A DNA stretch of 64,000 bases from Alicyclobacillus sp. SO9 (GTDB lineage: Bacteria > Bacillota > Bacilli > Alicyclobacillales > Alicyclobacillaceae), in NCBI RefSeq assembly GCF_016406125.1, contig NZ_CP066339.1:5084001-5148000 (forward strand). Reading direction: 5' to 3'. Position numbers and translations under genes: made by a program. The notes under the pieces are model-generated. The model ran no database searches, was not told the origin of the DNA, and saw only the letters and a program-made list of their open reading frames with translations. Shown piece by piece: positions 8,689-18,109 of this stretch; positions within the stretch are counted from its first letter, which is position 1; every line of letters begins with the position of its first letter.

Positions 8689-9366
8689 TTAAGCCTTGGC
8701 TTTGCGCCGACGCCTCAGGTACACAAAAGCACCGCCGGCCAAAATGACCGCTGGCAGAATGCCCGCATAAGGAACTTCCGGCATCTGACCCGCTGGCGTT
8801 GTCGGCCCAATGGAAATTGAACCGCCTCCGATATTCGGATCGTTGGAGAAGTACATTTCGTCTTCACCTTTGTTGTTATTCTCACCGTGCCCCGTAGAAT
8901 GATTGAAAGCTACTGGGCCGGCTTCAATTGTGTAGCTTCCATTATTGACTTTCGACGGCAAGGTAAATTTATACACAAACGGTGCTTTGTTGCTAGAGCC
9001 GTCCACCTCTGTGCCTGTCACACTGAAAGTAGGGTTGCTCGTATCCCACTTCCCGGGATCGGCTTTAAACGGGCGCGGCGGATTGAAGAAGTTAAAGGTC
9101 AGGTGTGCTGGCGCATTGACCTCGTTCCACAGCTTCGACTTATTACCTGGATTGGTCAACTCAATGTAGTAGGTACCGCCCCACTGCAATGCAGAGATTG
9201 GCGCTGTCGAAGTGACACTTGAGCTGTTGTATAAATCCAAATTGCCTTCGCCGTTTCCTCCATTATCCGCCAAAGCAGTCTGCGTTAACGCTACCATCGT
9301 ACCGGTCATCGCCATAGATAATGTAATGTTTCGAATGATTCGAAGCCTAGGCTTTGCCTGACTCAT
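8689..9366 (-). CDS. Exported protein with membrane-anchored C-terminus
   Basis: 225 aa from ATG 9366, chosen for GAGGGGGAAACGGCA upstream. Signal peptide RIIRNITLSMAMTGTMVALTQTALA. The exported part is Gly/Asn/Pro-rich, probably beta-rich (TAPISALQWGGTYYIELTNPG). The end is PEVPYAG, then a hydrophobic helix, then RRRRKAKA, which has the layout of a cell-wall sorting signal although no LPxTG is present. Function unknown; a surface protein is inferred. Confidence 0.7.
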   Translation of the reverse strand: MSQAKPRLRIIRNITLSMAMTGTMVALTQTALADNGGNGEGNLDLYNSSSVTSTAPISALQWGGTYYIELTNPGNKSKLWNEVNAPAHLTFNFFNPPRPFKADPGKWDTSNPTFSVTGTEVDGSSNKAPFVYKFTLPSKVNNGSYTIEAGPVAFNHSTGHGENNNKGEDEMYFSNDPNIGGGSISIGPTTPAGQMPEVPYAGILPAVILAGGAFVYLRRRRKAKA

Positions 9367-9643
9367 ATTGCCGTTTCCCCCTCTCCCCCAGTGCATCTTC
9401 AAGCATCCACTCAAGGGCAACTTTTGCGTCAAGAATACCACATGTGCAGTCAGTTAATTACTAAAATTGTCACATTTAAAGATATCTTTAACTAATTAAA
9501 ATACAAAAATAGGATCTGAATCCAAATTGAATCCAGACCCCGCCTTGATCTTCATTGCTATGAAATTTGGGGAGTTGAGCATGGGCAGCGCACTTCTCGT
9601 TTCTTTCTCGTTATTTGCAGTTTCCAGCTATCCCAGGTTCCGG

Positions 9644-10495
9644 CTATCCCAGTTTTCGGCGCAGCATTTCCTGCACAACGAAGGAAGCCACATCCGGTGC
9701 CAGAGTGCCCGGGCCAAAGCCGGCATCATAACCGAGTTCAAGTGCCAATTCGTGCGTGATGCGCGGTCCCCCTGCTATCAACACCAGTTTCTCCCGCAAG
9801 CCTTCCGCTTCCAACAGGTCCGCCAACCGACTCAGGTTCTCGATGTGCACGTCCTTCTGTGTGACAATTTGAGACACCAAAATGGCATCGGCTTTTAGCT
9901 CAACGGCCTTTTTCAAGAGTTCGTGATTTTCCACCTGACTCCCCAGGTTGTATGCGTTAATCTGTGGATACCGTTCAAGCCCATACTCCTGGTTGTAGCC
10001 TTTCATGTTCATGATGGCGTCGATGCCGACGGTATGTGCGTCGGTCCCCGTGCAGGCACCAATGATGTTGATCTTTCGTCCAATCTTCTCTTCAATAAAC
10101 TGATTGATTTGATAGTAGTCCATTTTTTCGGTGTCCACTTTGGCAACATGAATGCTGGAGTAATCAATGGCGTGCTGTAGGTTTCCGTACATCACAATGA
10201 AAGTGAAGTTTTCACCGATGTCTTCGTGGTGAACCACCGCAGGGTTCGCAAGCCCCATCTTTGCTCCGAGCTGCCGTGCGGCTTCGACCGCTTCCGGGCC
10301 ATCCGGCACAGGCAGTGAAAAGCTTAACTGGACTTTGCCGTCGTCCATGGTATCCCCGTATGGCTTGACTCTCGTCAAGTCCACCTTTGCAATCTGGTCT
10401 TTGTAGTTTGCTGCGTTTACTCGGTCACCACCCGCTTCGACAAAACCTGATGATTTCCCTAAGTTCACATCCGACTTCGCATTGAATGGATTCAT
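9644..10495 (-). CDS. kamE: Lysine 5,6-aminomutase, beta subunit
   Basis: 283 aa. Small, B12-binding subunit of the adenosylcobalamin- and PLP-dependent enzyme that moves the epsilon-amino group of beta-lysine (or D-lysine) to C5. The cobalamin base-off motif is visible in GACTGTDAHTVGIDAIMN. The region before it (EEKIGRKIN) should contain the PLP-binding lysine known from the family. It overlaps the kamD stop by 4 bp and is the last gene of the kdd-kamABCDE operon. Confidence 0.92.
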   Translation of the reverse strand: MNPFNAKSDVNLGKSSGFVEAGGDRVNAANYKDQIAKVDLTRVKPYGDTMDDGKVQLSFSLPVPDGPEAVEAARQLGAKMGLANPAVVHHEDIGENFTFIVMYGNLQHAIDYSSIHVAKVDTEKMDYYQINQFIEEKIGRKINIIGACTGTDAHTVGIDAIMNMKGYNQEYGLERYPQINAYNLGSQVENHELLKKAVELKADAILVSQIVTQKDVHIENLSRLADLLEAEGLREKLVLIAGGPRITHELALELGYDAGFGPGTLAPDVASFVVQEMLRRKLG

Positions 10496-12078
10496 GCCTG
10501 CACCCCCGTCTTGGCTGGCTTCAACCCCAACTGTTGTCGCAAGGCTGTTTCAAACGGGTTAAAGTAGTCTTCCGATCTCGGAAAAACACCCGCCAAGCCC
10601 TTCCCCCCGTCAAAAGCCCTTTTCACATCAGCGAACACACCTTGTGCCAGTGATTCAAAAAATCCTTGTTTCAGGATGCCTTCGAGCATTTCGACTGCAT
10701 CATTCAAGACCTGGTGAGCGCGCTGCACTATCCGTCCATCCGCCTTGAACTCAATTTCATCCCCCAAGTGCCGCGCATTGTTAAAGACATACTTGGCATT
10801 CTCTACCGCCAAATGCCTGTCATAGAGCAGAGGTGTATGAATCTGCTCCGTCATCATGCCAAGCAGTTGAATTCCCTGGTGTGTCATAATTCCCACCATG
10901 TTAAACAATGCATCCTGAATATGCCCGCGAAAGATGTTTCCCGTCATGTACTTTGTAGGAGGCATGTACTTGAGCGGTGCATCCGGAAAAATCTCCCGTG
11001 CCATCTGTGCTTGTGCCAGTTCATACAAGAATCCGTCTTCAAGCTGCGGATTCATTTCAAAGGCGTGCCCCAGGCCCATTTGCTCTGGCGGAAGTCCAGC
11101 CCGAAGCGCAAACTGCTCATTGATAAACTGGGAAGCCAGTACCGTGTGTGCCGCCTCCACCGCATCGGCTGTAGTCAAATAGTTGTCTTCGCCTGTGTTA
11201 ATCATAATGCCGGCAAAAGAGTTGAGCATGCGGGAGAAGGCTTGATCGACCAGTGTTCTCTGCATATTGATATCCCGGAACAAAATGCCGTAGAGCGCAT
11301 CGTTCAACATGACGTCGAGACGTTCCATGGCACCCATGGCGGCAATCTCAGGCATACACAGCCCGGACGCGTAGTTACACAAACGAATATAGCGGTGCTC
11401 TTCTTCGCCAACCTCGTCCAGCGCCTCTCGCATGATGCGAAAATTCTCCTGGGTTGCAAATGTTCCGCCAAAGCCTTCTGTGGTCGGGCCGTATGGAACG
11501 TAATCAAGCAAGCTCTGTCCAGTACTGCGAATTACGGCGATGATATCTGCTCCCTGTCGGGCTGCAGCCCTCGCCTGGACAATATCCTCATAGATGTTGC
11601 CTGTAGCCACAATGACATAGACGTAGGGCTGCTCGCCTTCACCGAGTCGGTCTATATACCCATCCCGGGTTTGGCGATTTCGCGCGATTCGCTCCAGGCT
11701 TGTTTCGGCCAGGTCCCTTCCCTTTTCAAGCACTTCTTCCCGCGGACTCAGAGGCAGTTCCATCAAGTCCACCGTCTCTGCTGCAACTGCCTCTGCCAGT
11801 TCCTGGGCAGTCAGACCGGTTTGGAGCATTCCGTTGATAAACCAGGTTGATATGCCGGACTCGATGCGCCCTGCGGAGTGAATACGCTGGACCACAAGGT
11901 TGGCAAAAGGGATGCCGTCCTCGTCCACACCGTCCACACCCAGCAGGCGCAAAGCAGTCCTTTCCACAGCCACGGTCGATCGCGCTGCTATAAACTCATC
12001 CACCTGCTCCGCAATGCGACTAGCCGCCTCTCGTGCCCGCCTCACCACACTCTCATCCAAATGCAGTTTCGACTCCAC
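10492..12078 (-). CDS. kamD: Lysine 5,6-aminomutase, alpha subunit
   Basis: 528 aa from GTG 12078, chosen because GGGAGGAATCAACA precedes it and the protein then starts VESKLHLDESVVRRAREAA, matching the family length of about 520 aa. Large subunit with the TIM-barrel that holds substrate, PLP and the adenosyl radical (YVIVATGNIYEDIVQARAAARQGAD, RSTGQSLLDYVPYG, NEQFALRAGLPPEQMGLGHAFEM). It forms the holoenzyme with the next gene product. A long frame antisense to it (10666-11850) is a shadow. Confidence 0.93.
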   Translation of the reverse strand: MESKLHLDESVVRRAREAASRIAEQVDEFIAARSTVAVERTALRLLGVDGVDEDGIPFANLVVQRIHSAGRIESGISTWFINGMLQTGLTAQELAEAVAAETVDLMELPLSPREEVLEKGRDLAETSLERIARNRQTRDGYIDRLGEGEQPYVYVIVATGNIYEDIVQARAAARQGADIIAVIRSTGQSLLDYVPYGPTTEGFGGTFATQENFRIMREALDEVGEEEHRYIRLCNYASGLCMPEIAAMGAMERLDVMLNDALYGILFRDINMQRTLVDQAFSRMLNSFAGIMINTGEDNYLTTADAVEAAHTVLASQFINEQFALRAGLPPEQMGLGHAFEMNPQLEDGFLYELAQAQMAREIFPDAPLKYMPPTKYMTGNIFRGHIQDALFNMVGIMTHQGIQLLGMMTEQIHTPLLYDRHLAVENAKYVFNNARHLGDEIEFKADGRIVQRAHQVLNDAVEMLEGILKQGFFESLAQGVFADVKRAFDGGKGLAGVFPRSEDYFNPFETALRQQLGLKPAKTGVQA

Positions 12079-12111
12079 TGTTGATTCCTCCCATCCAGTT
12101 CCGTTCAAGCT

Positions 12112-12193
12112 CAACATCCGTCTACATCTATTGTGCGCCCACATTCGCCTACATCTATGTCTGCGCCTACATCCGTCCACAGCTATGTCTGCG
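12112..12193 (-). repeat. Three degenerate ~28-bp tandem repeats between kamC and kamD
   Basis: Units at 12166-12193, 12138-12165 and 12112-12137, read on the minus strand, each starting CGCA(GA)CA and containing ATAG.TGTAG/GGACG. They fill part of the 184-bp gap between kamC and kamD, which is unusual because the other kam genes are tightly packed. No function is evident. Confidence 0.6.
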
Positions 12194-12262
12194 TGCACGC
12201 GGGTCTTGTCAGAAGCGTCACCGCGCGCCCGTTTCACTTCCTCAATCTGCTCCCGCTTGGCT

Positions 12263-13987
12263 TCAACTCTCTCCAGCCTCTTTTGAGGAGCCCCGCCCCT
12301 CACGATACCGTCGACTCTCTTGTAAAATCTCTCGCGGCAATCCAATCCAATCAGCCACTTGGAGCCCTTCTTCAGACCATACGGCGGTATCGATGCGTTC
12401 GACTCTGTAATCCATTGCGTCCGCCAAGTACTTCATTCGATTAGAAAATTCCACATTTGACCCCCCTGCCAGAGGAGTGAGCCCGGCTTGACGCAGCCCC
12501 CGGACACGAAACTGAGTGCATCCCGGCTCTGCAGACGCCTGCGGAAAATGAGTGGCGATAATGACTGAGGACTGCGTGTTGCGGTTCGGCAATGATTGCC
12601 GCAAACTGCGCAAAGTCCCCACAACCAACGCTTCTCCCTCAATTGGATTCGTTGATTTCGCCGGTTCGTCGAAGCAAATTAGTGCTGTTTCACCTGTCAA
12701 GAGAATGTCCCATGCGTCCTTGATTTGCCTGACTTCTGTCCCAAAGGAACTTAGACCAGATGTGCTGTGTCCAGACGAAGTGCCTCTCGTATCTCCATTC
12801 GTGTCCATACCGCTGCTCTCGCCCGCGTAAAAACGCACCCGCTGGAACAGGTGAGTTGCAAAGCGCTTCGCAGGTACAGGCAAGGCATACTGTGCACAAA
12901 GCTGGCATAACGCAAGTACCGACATGGCCACGGTCTTGCCTCCCATGTTTGAACCGCAGAGAACACTGGTACCTGCCGGCACTTCCCAGTTCAAGGGAAC
13001 GTAGGTACGCCCAGCACTTTTCAGACGGCGTTCAACAAGCGGATGAACTGCTTCCTCGACCGCAATGCTCTGTGCTGCTTTGGGCACAGAGGCAATGCGC
13101 CACGACAAGAACAAGGCTGTTTTACTGACTCGCAAATCGATGTGAGCAATCTGATGTACAGCGGCCTGCCACGTCTTTGAAGCTTGCCGCAGTGTTCTGC
13201 TGAGACGCAGCAGGACCTCGTCAGCCTCCTTATCCATTGCCAATCGAACGTCGTCTCTCTGATTTTGAAACGCACGGACCGTGTCGGTTGTCTCCACTTT
13301 GAATACCGATTCGAAGGGGGTTTCCTGAATCCAGTCTGCGTTTGCCAGCTGTCTGAGGCTGGCTGCTGCGTCTCGTTGTTGCGGAAGCTGGCACCGAATC
13401 ACGCCCTCCTTGTCGGGCGCAATCCCTGTTTTCTGACGCCACCATTCACGCCAAGCATGAACAGCCTGACTGAGACCGTGTTGTGCCTCAGCCAGTTTTT
13501 TCGCATTGTCGCGGTAGGTGTCCGACGCAACATGGTGAATGGAGAAACTCTTATCTGAGACATTTCCAAACGGCTTGAGCAGTTTGTCCCACATGCTTGA
13601 ATCCCATATCCCTGCCAAAACAGCCTTCCAGTTGTCAGACAGAGTTTTTCCGTAATACGCGAACTGCTTTAGCAGCAATAGTTCCCTAGGTGAGAACACA
13701 GATGCCTGCTGTGTCATGGCTGCGTTACGAATATCCGGCAGCTTTTCTAACTGGCTTTGCAGGACATCGACTTCCGTCTGGCTGAGCGCCTTGATGTCGC
13801 CCTGAAGAACCTGCATGCTTTCTTCCCAAGCCTTCTCCTCGCCCGGATGAAAAGGTTTTAACTCACGCTTGGCATCTTGTCCGTAAGGTGTGACGGGCCG
13901 CCACTCTTCCCACAGTTCATCCCAGTTCAAACTATGGCGGCTGCCGCTGTCCAAGAACTCACTGACAGAGCGAGAGTGCGAGTTCAT
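12263..13987 (-). CDS. kamC: MutS-related ATPase, probable lysine 5,6-aminomutase reactivase ATPase KamC
   Basis: 574 aa. The C-terminal half is a MutS domain-V ATPase: P-loop LCGSNMGGKTVAMS (about residue 340), Walker B LICFDEPAKSTNP, and VIIATHF. The N-terminal half is helical and lacks the MutS mismatch-binding domain. Genes of this type lie between kamA and kamD in lysine-fermenting clostridia and are thought to reactivate the B12 mutase. The order here (kamA-kamB-kamC-kamD-kamE) is the same. It overlaps kamB by 4 bp. The role is from context and family knowledge, not sequence alone. Confidence 0.8.
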   Translation of the reverse strand: MNSHSRSVSEFLDSGSRHSLNWDELWEEWRPVTPYGQDAKRELKPFHPGEEKAWEESMQVLQGDIKALSQTEVDVLQSQLEKLPDIRNAAMTQQASVFSPRELLLLKQFAYYGKTLSDNWKAVLAGIWDSSMWDKLLKPFGNVSDKSFSIHHVASDTYRDNAKKLAEAQHGLSQAVHAWREWWRQKTGIAPDKEGVIRCQLPQQRDAAASLRQLANADWIQETPFESVFKVETTDTVRAFQNQRDDVRLAMDKEADEVLLRLSRTLRQASKTWQAAVHQIAHIDLRVSKTALFLSWRIASVPKAAQSIAVEEAVHPLVERRLKSAGRTYVPLNWEVPAGTSVLCGSNMGGKTVAMSVLALCQLCAQYALPVPAKRFATHLFQRVRFYAGESSGMDTNGDTRGTSSGHSTSGLSSFGTEVRQIKDAWDILLTGETALICFDEPAKSTNPIEGEALVVGTLRSLRQSLPNRNTQSSVIIATHFPQASAEPGCTQFRVRGLRQAGLTPLAGGSNVEFSNRMKYLADAMDYRVERIDTAVWSEEGLQVADWIGLPREILQESRRYREGRGSSKEAGES

Positions 13988-15042
13988 AGTACACCGCCTC
14001 TACTTACAGTGCCTCTATTTACGGTGGCTGCTGTGGCTCTAGCGTTTAGCACAGGGATACCTGGGGCCAGTTCAGCGATGGCTGCGACGAGCGTCTCAGA
14101 CGAAAGGTCGTATCCCGTGATACTGTGCGGGTTTACGGTAATGGCTGCCACCGGTACCTGCCGCCAGACGGAAAGCCTGTGCCCGTTACGGAACCACCTT
14201 TGCAGGGCTTCACGCCCCGCCGTAACTTGTGCAGGATGGGCAGCAACCAGTTCAATCCCCCGGGGTTGGCTCCGGAGTCCTTGCAAAACTTCATCCGTCA
14301 CAGCACCGGGGAGCCACAAGGCTTTGACTTGAGTCGGCCAACTGTGATGACTAGACAATCCCAACACACCCTGGTGTCGTGGAAACTTCACGACTTCCGA
14401 TCCCGTCCAGATACCGATATCTCCCGCCTCTACAACTGCTTGCAGGCGCTTGCGAATGGACATAGTGACTTCAGGCAACTGAAACCTCAACAGAAAGGGT
14501 CTGGCTGCGGCTGCCACCCGGTCTGCGCTGGTACCCAGAACGGCACCCACGGACAAAACCACCGCGTCGACTAAGTCTGGTGTGGCAGCGGCAACGCGAC
14601 TGAAGGCCCCATCCACCAGACATATCTCAGCACCAAGCGCCTGGAGCATGGGAACAACCGTTTGAATGTGGCGGCGCTGACGGACTCCTGCCAGCACCAC
14701 ATGACCTGATGTTTCGGTTCGAGCAATGAGAATGTTACCTAAAGGAGAACTGATGCCTGTGTCCTCAATGTACTCAAATACGGCCTCTGAGGCTTCTAAA
14801 GCAGCTTCGGCGGACGCCACCAAAGTCCCGACAGGCGCATAGACAGGAGGCTTTTCCACGCCAAGAATCGTGTCCAAGCGTTCCCCGTCCAGCCCAATAC
14901 TGCATAGCCCCAGAGTCATATCATCGCTTATCGCTGTCGAGATAAAGGCATTCATAGCCGTTGTCTTGCCAGCGTGTTTGGAGGCGCCGATAAACGCGAT
15001 TCGATTCCACGCCTTTGCTTTGCACTGCGCAATCCAGTCCAT
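13984..15042 (-). CDS. kamB: P-loop protein, probable lysine 5,6-aminomutase reactivase subunit KamB
   Basis: 352 aa from ATG 15042, 8 nt after AGGAGG; upstream GTG codons at 15051 and 15045 are too close to that site. Near the N-terminus is a clear P-loop FIGASKHAGKTTAMN. The remainder (TLGLCSIGLDGE, ILIARTETSGHVVLAGVR, EICLVDGAFSRVAA) has no catalytic signature I recognise. Its position between kamA and the MutS-like gene is that of kamB in clostridial lysine clusters. It is coupled to kamC by a 4-bp overlap. Confidence 0.75.
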   Translation of the reverse strand: MDWIAQCKAKAWNRIAFIGASKHAGKTTAMNAFISTAISDDMTLGLCSIGLDGERLDTILGVEKPPVYAPVGTLVASAEAALEASEAVFEYIEDTGISSPLGNILIARTETSGHVVLAGVRQRRHIQTVVPMLQALGAEICLVDGAFSRVAAATPDLVDAVVLSVGAVLGTSADRVAAAARPFLLRFQLPEVTMSIRKRLQAVVEAGDIGIWTGSEVVKFPRHQGVLGLSSHHSWPTQVKALWLPGAVTDEVLQGLRSQPRGIELVAAHPAQVTAGREALQRWFRNGHRLSVWRQVPVAAITVNPHSITGYDLSSETLVAAIAELAPGIPVLNARATAATVNRGTVSRGGVL

Positions 15043-15147
15043 CACTGGCACCTCCTGCTGTAGTTATCGCGAACACGGCTAACACAACACGAACTCTTAG
15101 GGACGCATTGGAACTCATAGAAACTCTCAGGAACTCAGTGCAGCGCT

Positions 15148-16500
15148 CTACTCGTGTCTTGGCGCTCTTCTCAGTGCATCCTTGTCTACATTTTTATCCA
15201 GATGCTCTCTGTCATCACGCCGTTTTAGCTTCGTTGGCTCCAATGTCAAATCGACGTCATTTAACAGTCGAGCCACGCCAATCAGTTCGTCTTTGTCTTT
15301 GGATTTATCGTGATCGCAGCTGGGAGGACATCCCTGGTCCTCATAAGTTGGCTCGTGATAGGTGGTAATGACCCCTTCAAAGTTGCGCAGAATCACCTTG
15401 CCGTGACCTTGAGAAATCAGGTACTGCGGTCCTACCGGAATCTTTCCGCCGCCGCCGGGCGCATCCACAATGTAAGTCGGAATCGCGTAACCGGATGTAT
15501 GACCGCGCAGTTGCTCCATAATTTCAATACCCTTGGAAACGGTTGTACGGAAGTGTTCAATGCCTTCGGACATGTCGCACTGATAGAGATAGTAGGGTCG
15601 AACGCGAATCTGTACCAGCTTGTGCAGCAGTTTTTTCATGACGTGCGGGCAGTCGTTGACACCACGCATTAACACTGATTGGTTGCCCATCGGGACCCCG
15701 GCATCCGCCAGTTTTTCACAGGCTGCGGCCGCTTCCGGCGTGATTTCATCTGGATGATTGAAATGTGTGTTGATCCAAACCGGATGGTACTTCTTCAAAA
15801 TGCGGCAAAGGTTGTCTGTAATGCGCTGCGGAAAGACCACAGGTGCTCGTGTTCCCAGGCGAATGATTTCAACATGTGGAATCTCACGCAGTTTCCCGAT
15901 GATGTATTCAAGAATCCTGTCGTTAACCAGCAAACCGTCGCCGCCGGAAAGAAGGACATCGCGGACTTCCGGCGTCCTGCGAATGTAGTCAATGGCTGCA
16001 TCCAACTGCGGTTTTGGTACCGCATGGCCCACTTGACCGGAAAAACGCCGCCTTGTGCAGTGCCGGCAGTACATCGAGCACTGGTTGGTTATCAGAAACA
16101 GGACTCTGTCAGGGTAACGGTGTGTCAGACCCAGCACAGGCGAATCCTCGTCTTCGTCCAGAGGGTCTTCCATGTCCCAGGGCGATCGCTGCATTTCATG
16201 AGAAATCGGTACAGCCTGCATGCGAATCGGTTCCGTGGGATCATCGGGATCCATCAGCATGGCGTAGTAAGGCGTAATCCGCAGCGGAATGGACTCACGG
16301 ACGTTGGCAACACCGGCTTCTTCTTTCTCTGTCAGATTCACGACTTGACGCAGTTCATCAACAGTATTGATGGTATGGGTCAGTTGCCATTTCCAATCGT
16401 TCCACTGCTCGTCAGTCACATCTTTCCACAGCTCAATGTCGCGAAAGTGACGCTGTTTCTTCCCGTAACGGTGAACTACCTGATTTTCCATAATACCCAT
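15148..16500 (-). CDS. kamA: Lysine 2,3-aminomutase
   Basis: 450-aa radical SAM, PLP-dependent enzyme that converts L-lysine to L-beta-lysine, the first step of the pathway. The radical SAM [4Fe-4S] motif CSMYCRHC is at Cys141, Cys145 and Cys148. SAM-binding GGDGLL and the PLP-lysine region DAPGGGGKIPVGPQY are present. The start ATG follows AAGGAGGGTGTTCAA. It ends in a charged tail (KDKDELIG...RREDHLDK type). Second gene of the operon, 129 bp after kdd. Confidence 0.95.
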   Translation of the reverse strand: MGIMENQVVHRYGKKQRHFRDIELWKDVTDEQWNDWKWQLTHTINTVDELRQVVNLTEKEEAGVANVRESIPLRITPYYAMLMDPDDPTEPIRMQAVPISHEMQRSPWDMEDPLDEDEDSPVLGLTHRYPDRVLFLITNQCSMYCRHCTRRRFSGQVGHAVPKPQLDAAIDYIRRTPEVRDVLLSGGDGLLVNDRILEYIIGKLREIPHVEIIRLGTRAPVVFPQRITDNLCRILKKYHPVWINTHFNHPDEITPEAAAACEKLADAGVPMGNQSVLMRGVNDCPHVMKKLLHKLVQIRVRPYYLYQCDMSEGIEHFRTTVSKGIEIMEQLRGHTSGYAIPTYIVDAPGGGGKIPVGPQYLISQGHGKVILRNFEGVITTYHEPTYEDQGCPPSCDHDKSKDKDELIGVARLLNDVDLTLEPTKLKRRDDREHLDKNVDKDALRRAPRHE

Positions 16501-16629
16501 TTGAACACCCTCCTTGAAATCGTTCGGTTTGGAATCTCCATTCGAGTCGCAGGTCTCGAGTACCTGATTTCAGGTGCCAGTTCTCAAGTACCAAATCGTT
16601 TCGCTACGCAGTAACGCTACATCGCAGCT

Positions 16630-17673
16630 TTATGCCATAGCGGCAAACTTCTGTTCGAAAACCTGCCTCAGCTCAGGGGACTCCCGCAACAGGTCTAGAG
16701 CCAACTCCGCATGTCCGAGGCAGTAGCCGTTGCCAATGACCATATCCACATCTTTACCTACACCTTCAGCACCCAAAGCAGCAGCAGTAAAGCTGGTTGC
16801 CATGCTGAAGAAGTAGACCGTACCTCTGTCTTTGGCGCACAAAATTGACGACATTTCCGTGTGCTCCACGTTGACGCAGTTAATGACCACATCTGCCAGT
16901 CCTCCGCCAAGCGCGTTCTCTACAGCCGCGAGTACATCCGCAGGCTTGGTGGCATCCAAATTCAGCACCTCATCTGCCCAGCCCAATCCCCGCAATCGTT
17001 CGCAAGCTGCTTCGCCATACTCCACAGCAATGACCTTGCCGTTTCCAGCTGCCAACCGAGCTTGGCGCAGTACCGTCATTCCTGACTTCCCCCCAGCCCC
17101 GAGAATCACCACACTGTTGCTTTCCTTCACTAACCGTGCGGTCTGTGCTGGTGCGCCGCAAACGTCAAACACAGCCAAAGCCACCCGTCGGGGAAGATCA
17201 CTGGGCAACTTCGCAAAGATACCGCTTTCAAACAGAATCGCCTTTGCTTTCACATGGACCTGTGCATTCTTCATGTCGATGTCTCTAATTTCCTCAATAG
17301 CAAGAGGTGTTAATGACAGAGAGACCAGTGTCGCAATCTCATCACCCACTTGAACGTCAGTCCGGTTGCGGATTTTTTCACCCATCTCTTGCACACGTCC
17401 AATTAGCATCCCGCCCGATCCCGTCACTGGATTGTGATGCTTCCCCCGCTCCCCCACAATCCGCTCCATGATGTCCTTCACTTGCTTCGGGTCGTCTTGT
17501 GCTTCCCTGCGAATTTGCGTAAAAGAAGCCGAATCAATGTTCAACACATCCACGTCAATCAGAATTTCGTTGTCGTAACACACCATTTCGTTGTCGATTT
17601 TCCATGCTGCTTGCGGCATAACTCCAGCCGGTTCAATGACACGATGCAATCCATATTTGTCTCCCTGACGCAC
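16630..17673 (-). CDS. kdd: L-erythro-3,5-diaminohexanoate dehydrogenase
   Basis: 347 aa from GTG 17673, preceded by GGAGGTGGTTGT, which gives VRQGDKYGLHRVIEP at the N-terminus and the usual family length. It oxidises 3,5-diaminohexanoate, the product of KamDE, to 5-amino-3-oxohexanoate with NAD. The dinucleotide fold VVILGAGGKSGMTVLRQA is clear, as are NEILIDVDVLNIDSASF and GSGGMLIGRV. It is first in the kam operon. The following enzymes of the clostridial pathway (Kce, Kal) are not in the window. Confidence 0.9.
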   Translation of the reverse strand: MRQGDKYGLHRVIEPAGVMPQAAWKIDNEMVCYDNEILIDVDVLNIDSASFTQIRREAQDDPKQVKDIMERIVGERGKHHNPVTGSGGMLIGRVQEMGEKIRNRTDVQVGDEIATLVSLSLTPLAIEEIRDIDMKNAQVHVKAKAILFESGIFAKLPSDLPRRVALAVFDVCGAPAQTARLVKESNSVVILGAGGKSGMTVLRQARLAAGNGKVIAVEYGEAACERLRGLGWADEVLNLDATKPADVLAAVENALGGGLADVVINCVNVEHTEMSSILCAKDRGTVYFFSMATSFTAAALGAEGVGKDVDMVIGNGYCLGHAELALDLLRESPELRQVFEQKFAAMA

Positions 17674-17818
17674 ACAACCACCTCCTGCACATGAACACTC
17701 CCTGGCCTCCCTCACCATGAAACCCATACTATGCCGTACATACCGCACACCAATGACCCGATGGGAGACCCTCAGATGAAAGGCCCTTTGATGAAAGGCC
17801 TTTTGATGAGTGGCGGTG

Positions 17819-17950
17819 GGCCTCAGGTGCAAGCCCTCGGATGAGTAGCAAATGAGTGGCCCTCGAATGAGCAGCCCTTAATGCGTAGGCCTCTGGTGCA
17901 AGCCCTCGGATAAGTAGCAAATGAGTGGCCCTCGAATGAGCAGCCCTCAA
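17819..17950 (-). repeat. 69-bp tandem duplication in the kdd leader
   Basis: Two units, 17819-17887 and 17888-17950, nearly identical over about 58 bp (core GCAAGCCCTCGGAT.AGTAGC on the plus strand). Shorter GATGAAAGGCC copies precede them (17775-17808). They lie between the sigma-54 promoter and the kdd start, so they would be in the 5' untranslated region. Each unit also carries a weak GG-N10-GC sigma-54-like core. Confidence 0.75.
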
Positions 17951-17997
17951 TGGGAGTGTGTAACTCGTGTTTCATTGTTTCTCTCTTGTTTATTGAA

Positions 17998-18013
17998 GCA
18001 AGTTCTATGCCAA
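17998..18013 (-). promoter_or_regulatory. Sigma-54 (-24/-12) promoter of the kdd-kam operon
   Basis: On the minus strand TTGGCAT-AGAAC-TTGC, against the consensus TGGCAC-N5-TTGC, with the invariant GG and GC exactly 10 bp apart. It points at kdd, whose start is about 325 bp downstream. A gene for a sigma-54-dependent activator lies 2 kb upstream. One -24 mismatch (T for C). Confidence 0.72.
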
Positions 18014-18109
18014 GTATTTGGTTAGTCGTGATGAACAGGTAATTTATTTGTGAGTGGAGAGTGCTTCGCCGATGTCCACGAAGCTTGAATCGGGACATTG
18101 CCGTGGATT

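Noticed and set aside
10666-11850. Long plus-strand frame of 394 codons antisense to kamD
   Set aside because: Residue text is not protein-like and the opposite strand encodes a clear KamD; a shadow frame.
15679-16614. Plus-strand frame of 311 codons antisense to kamA
   Set aside because: Shadow of the strongly conserved KamA gene.
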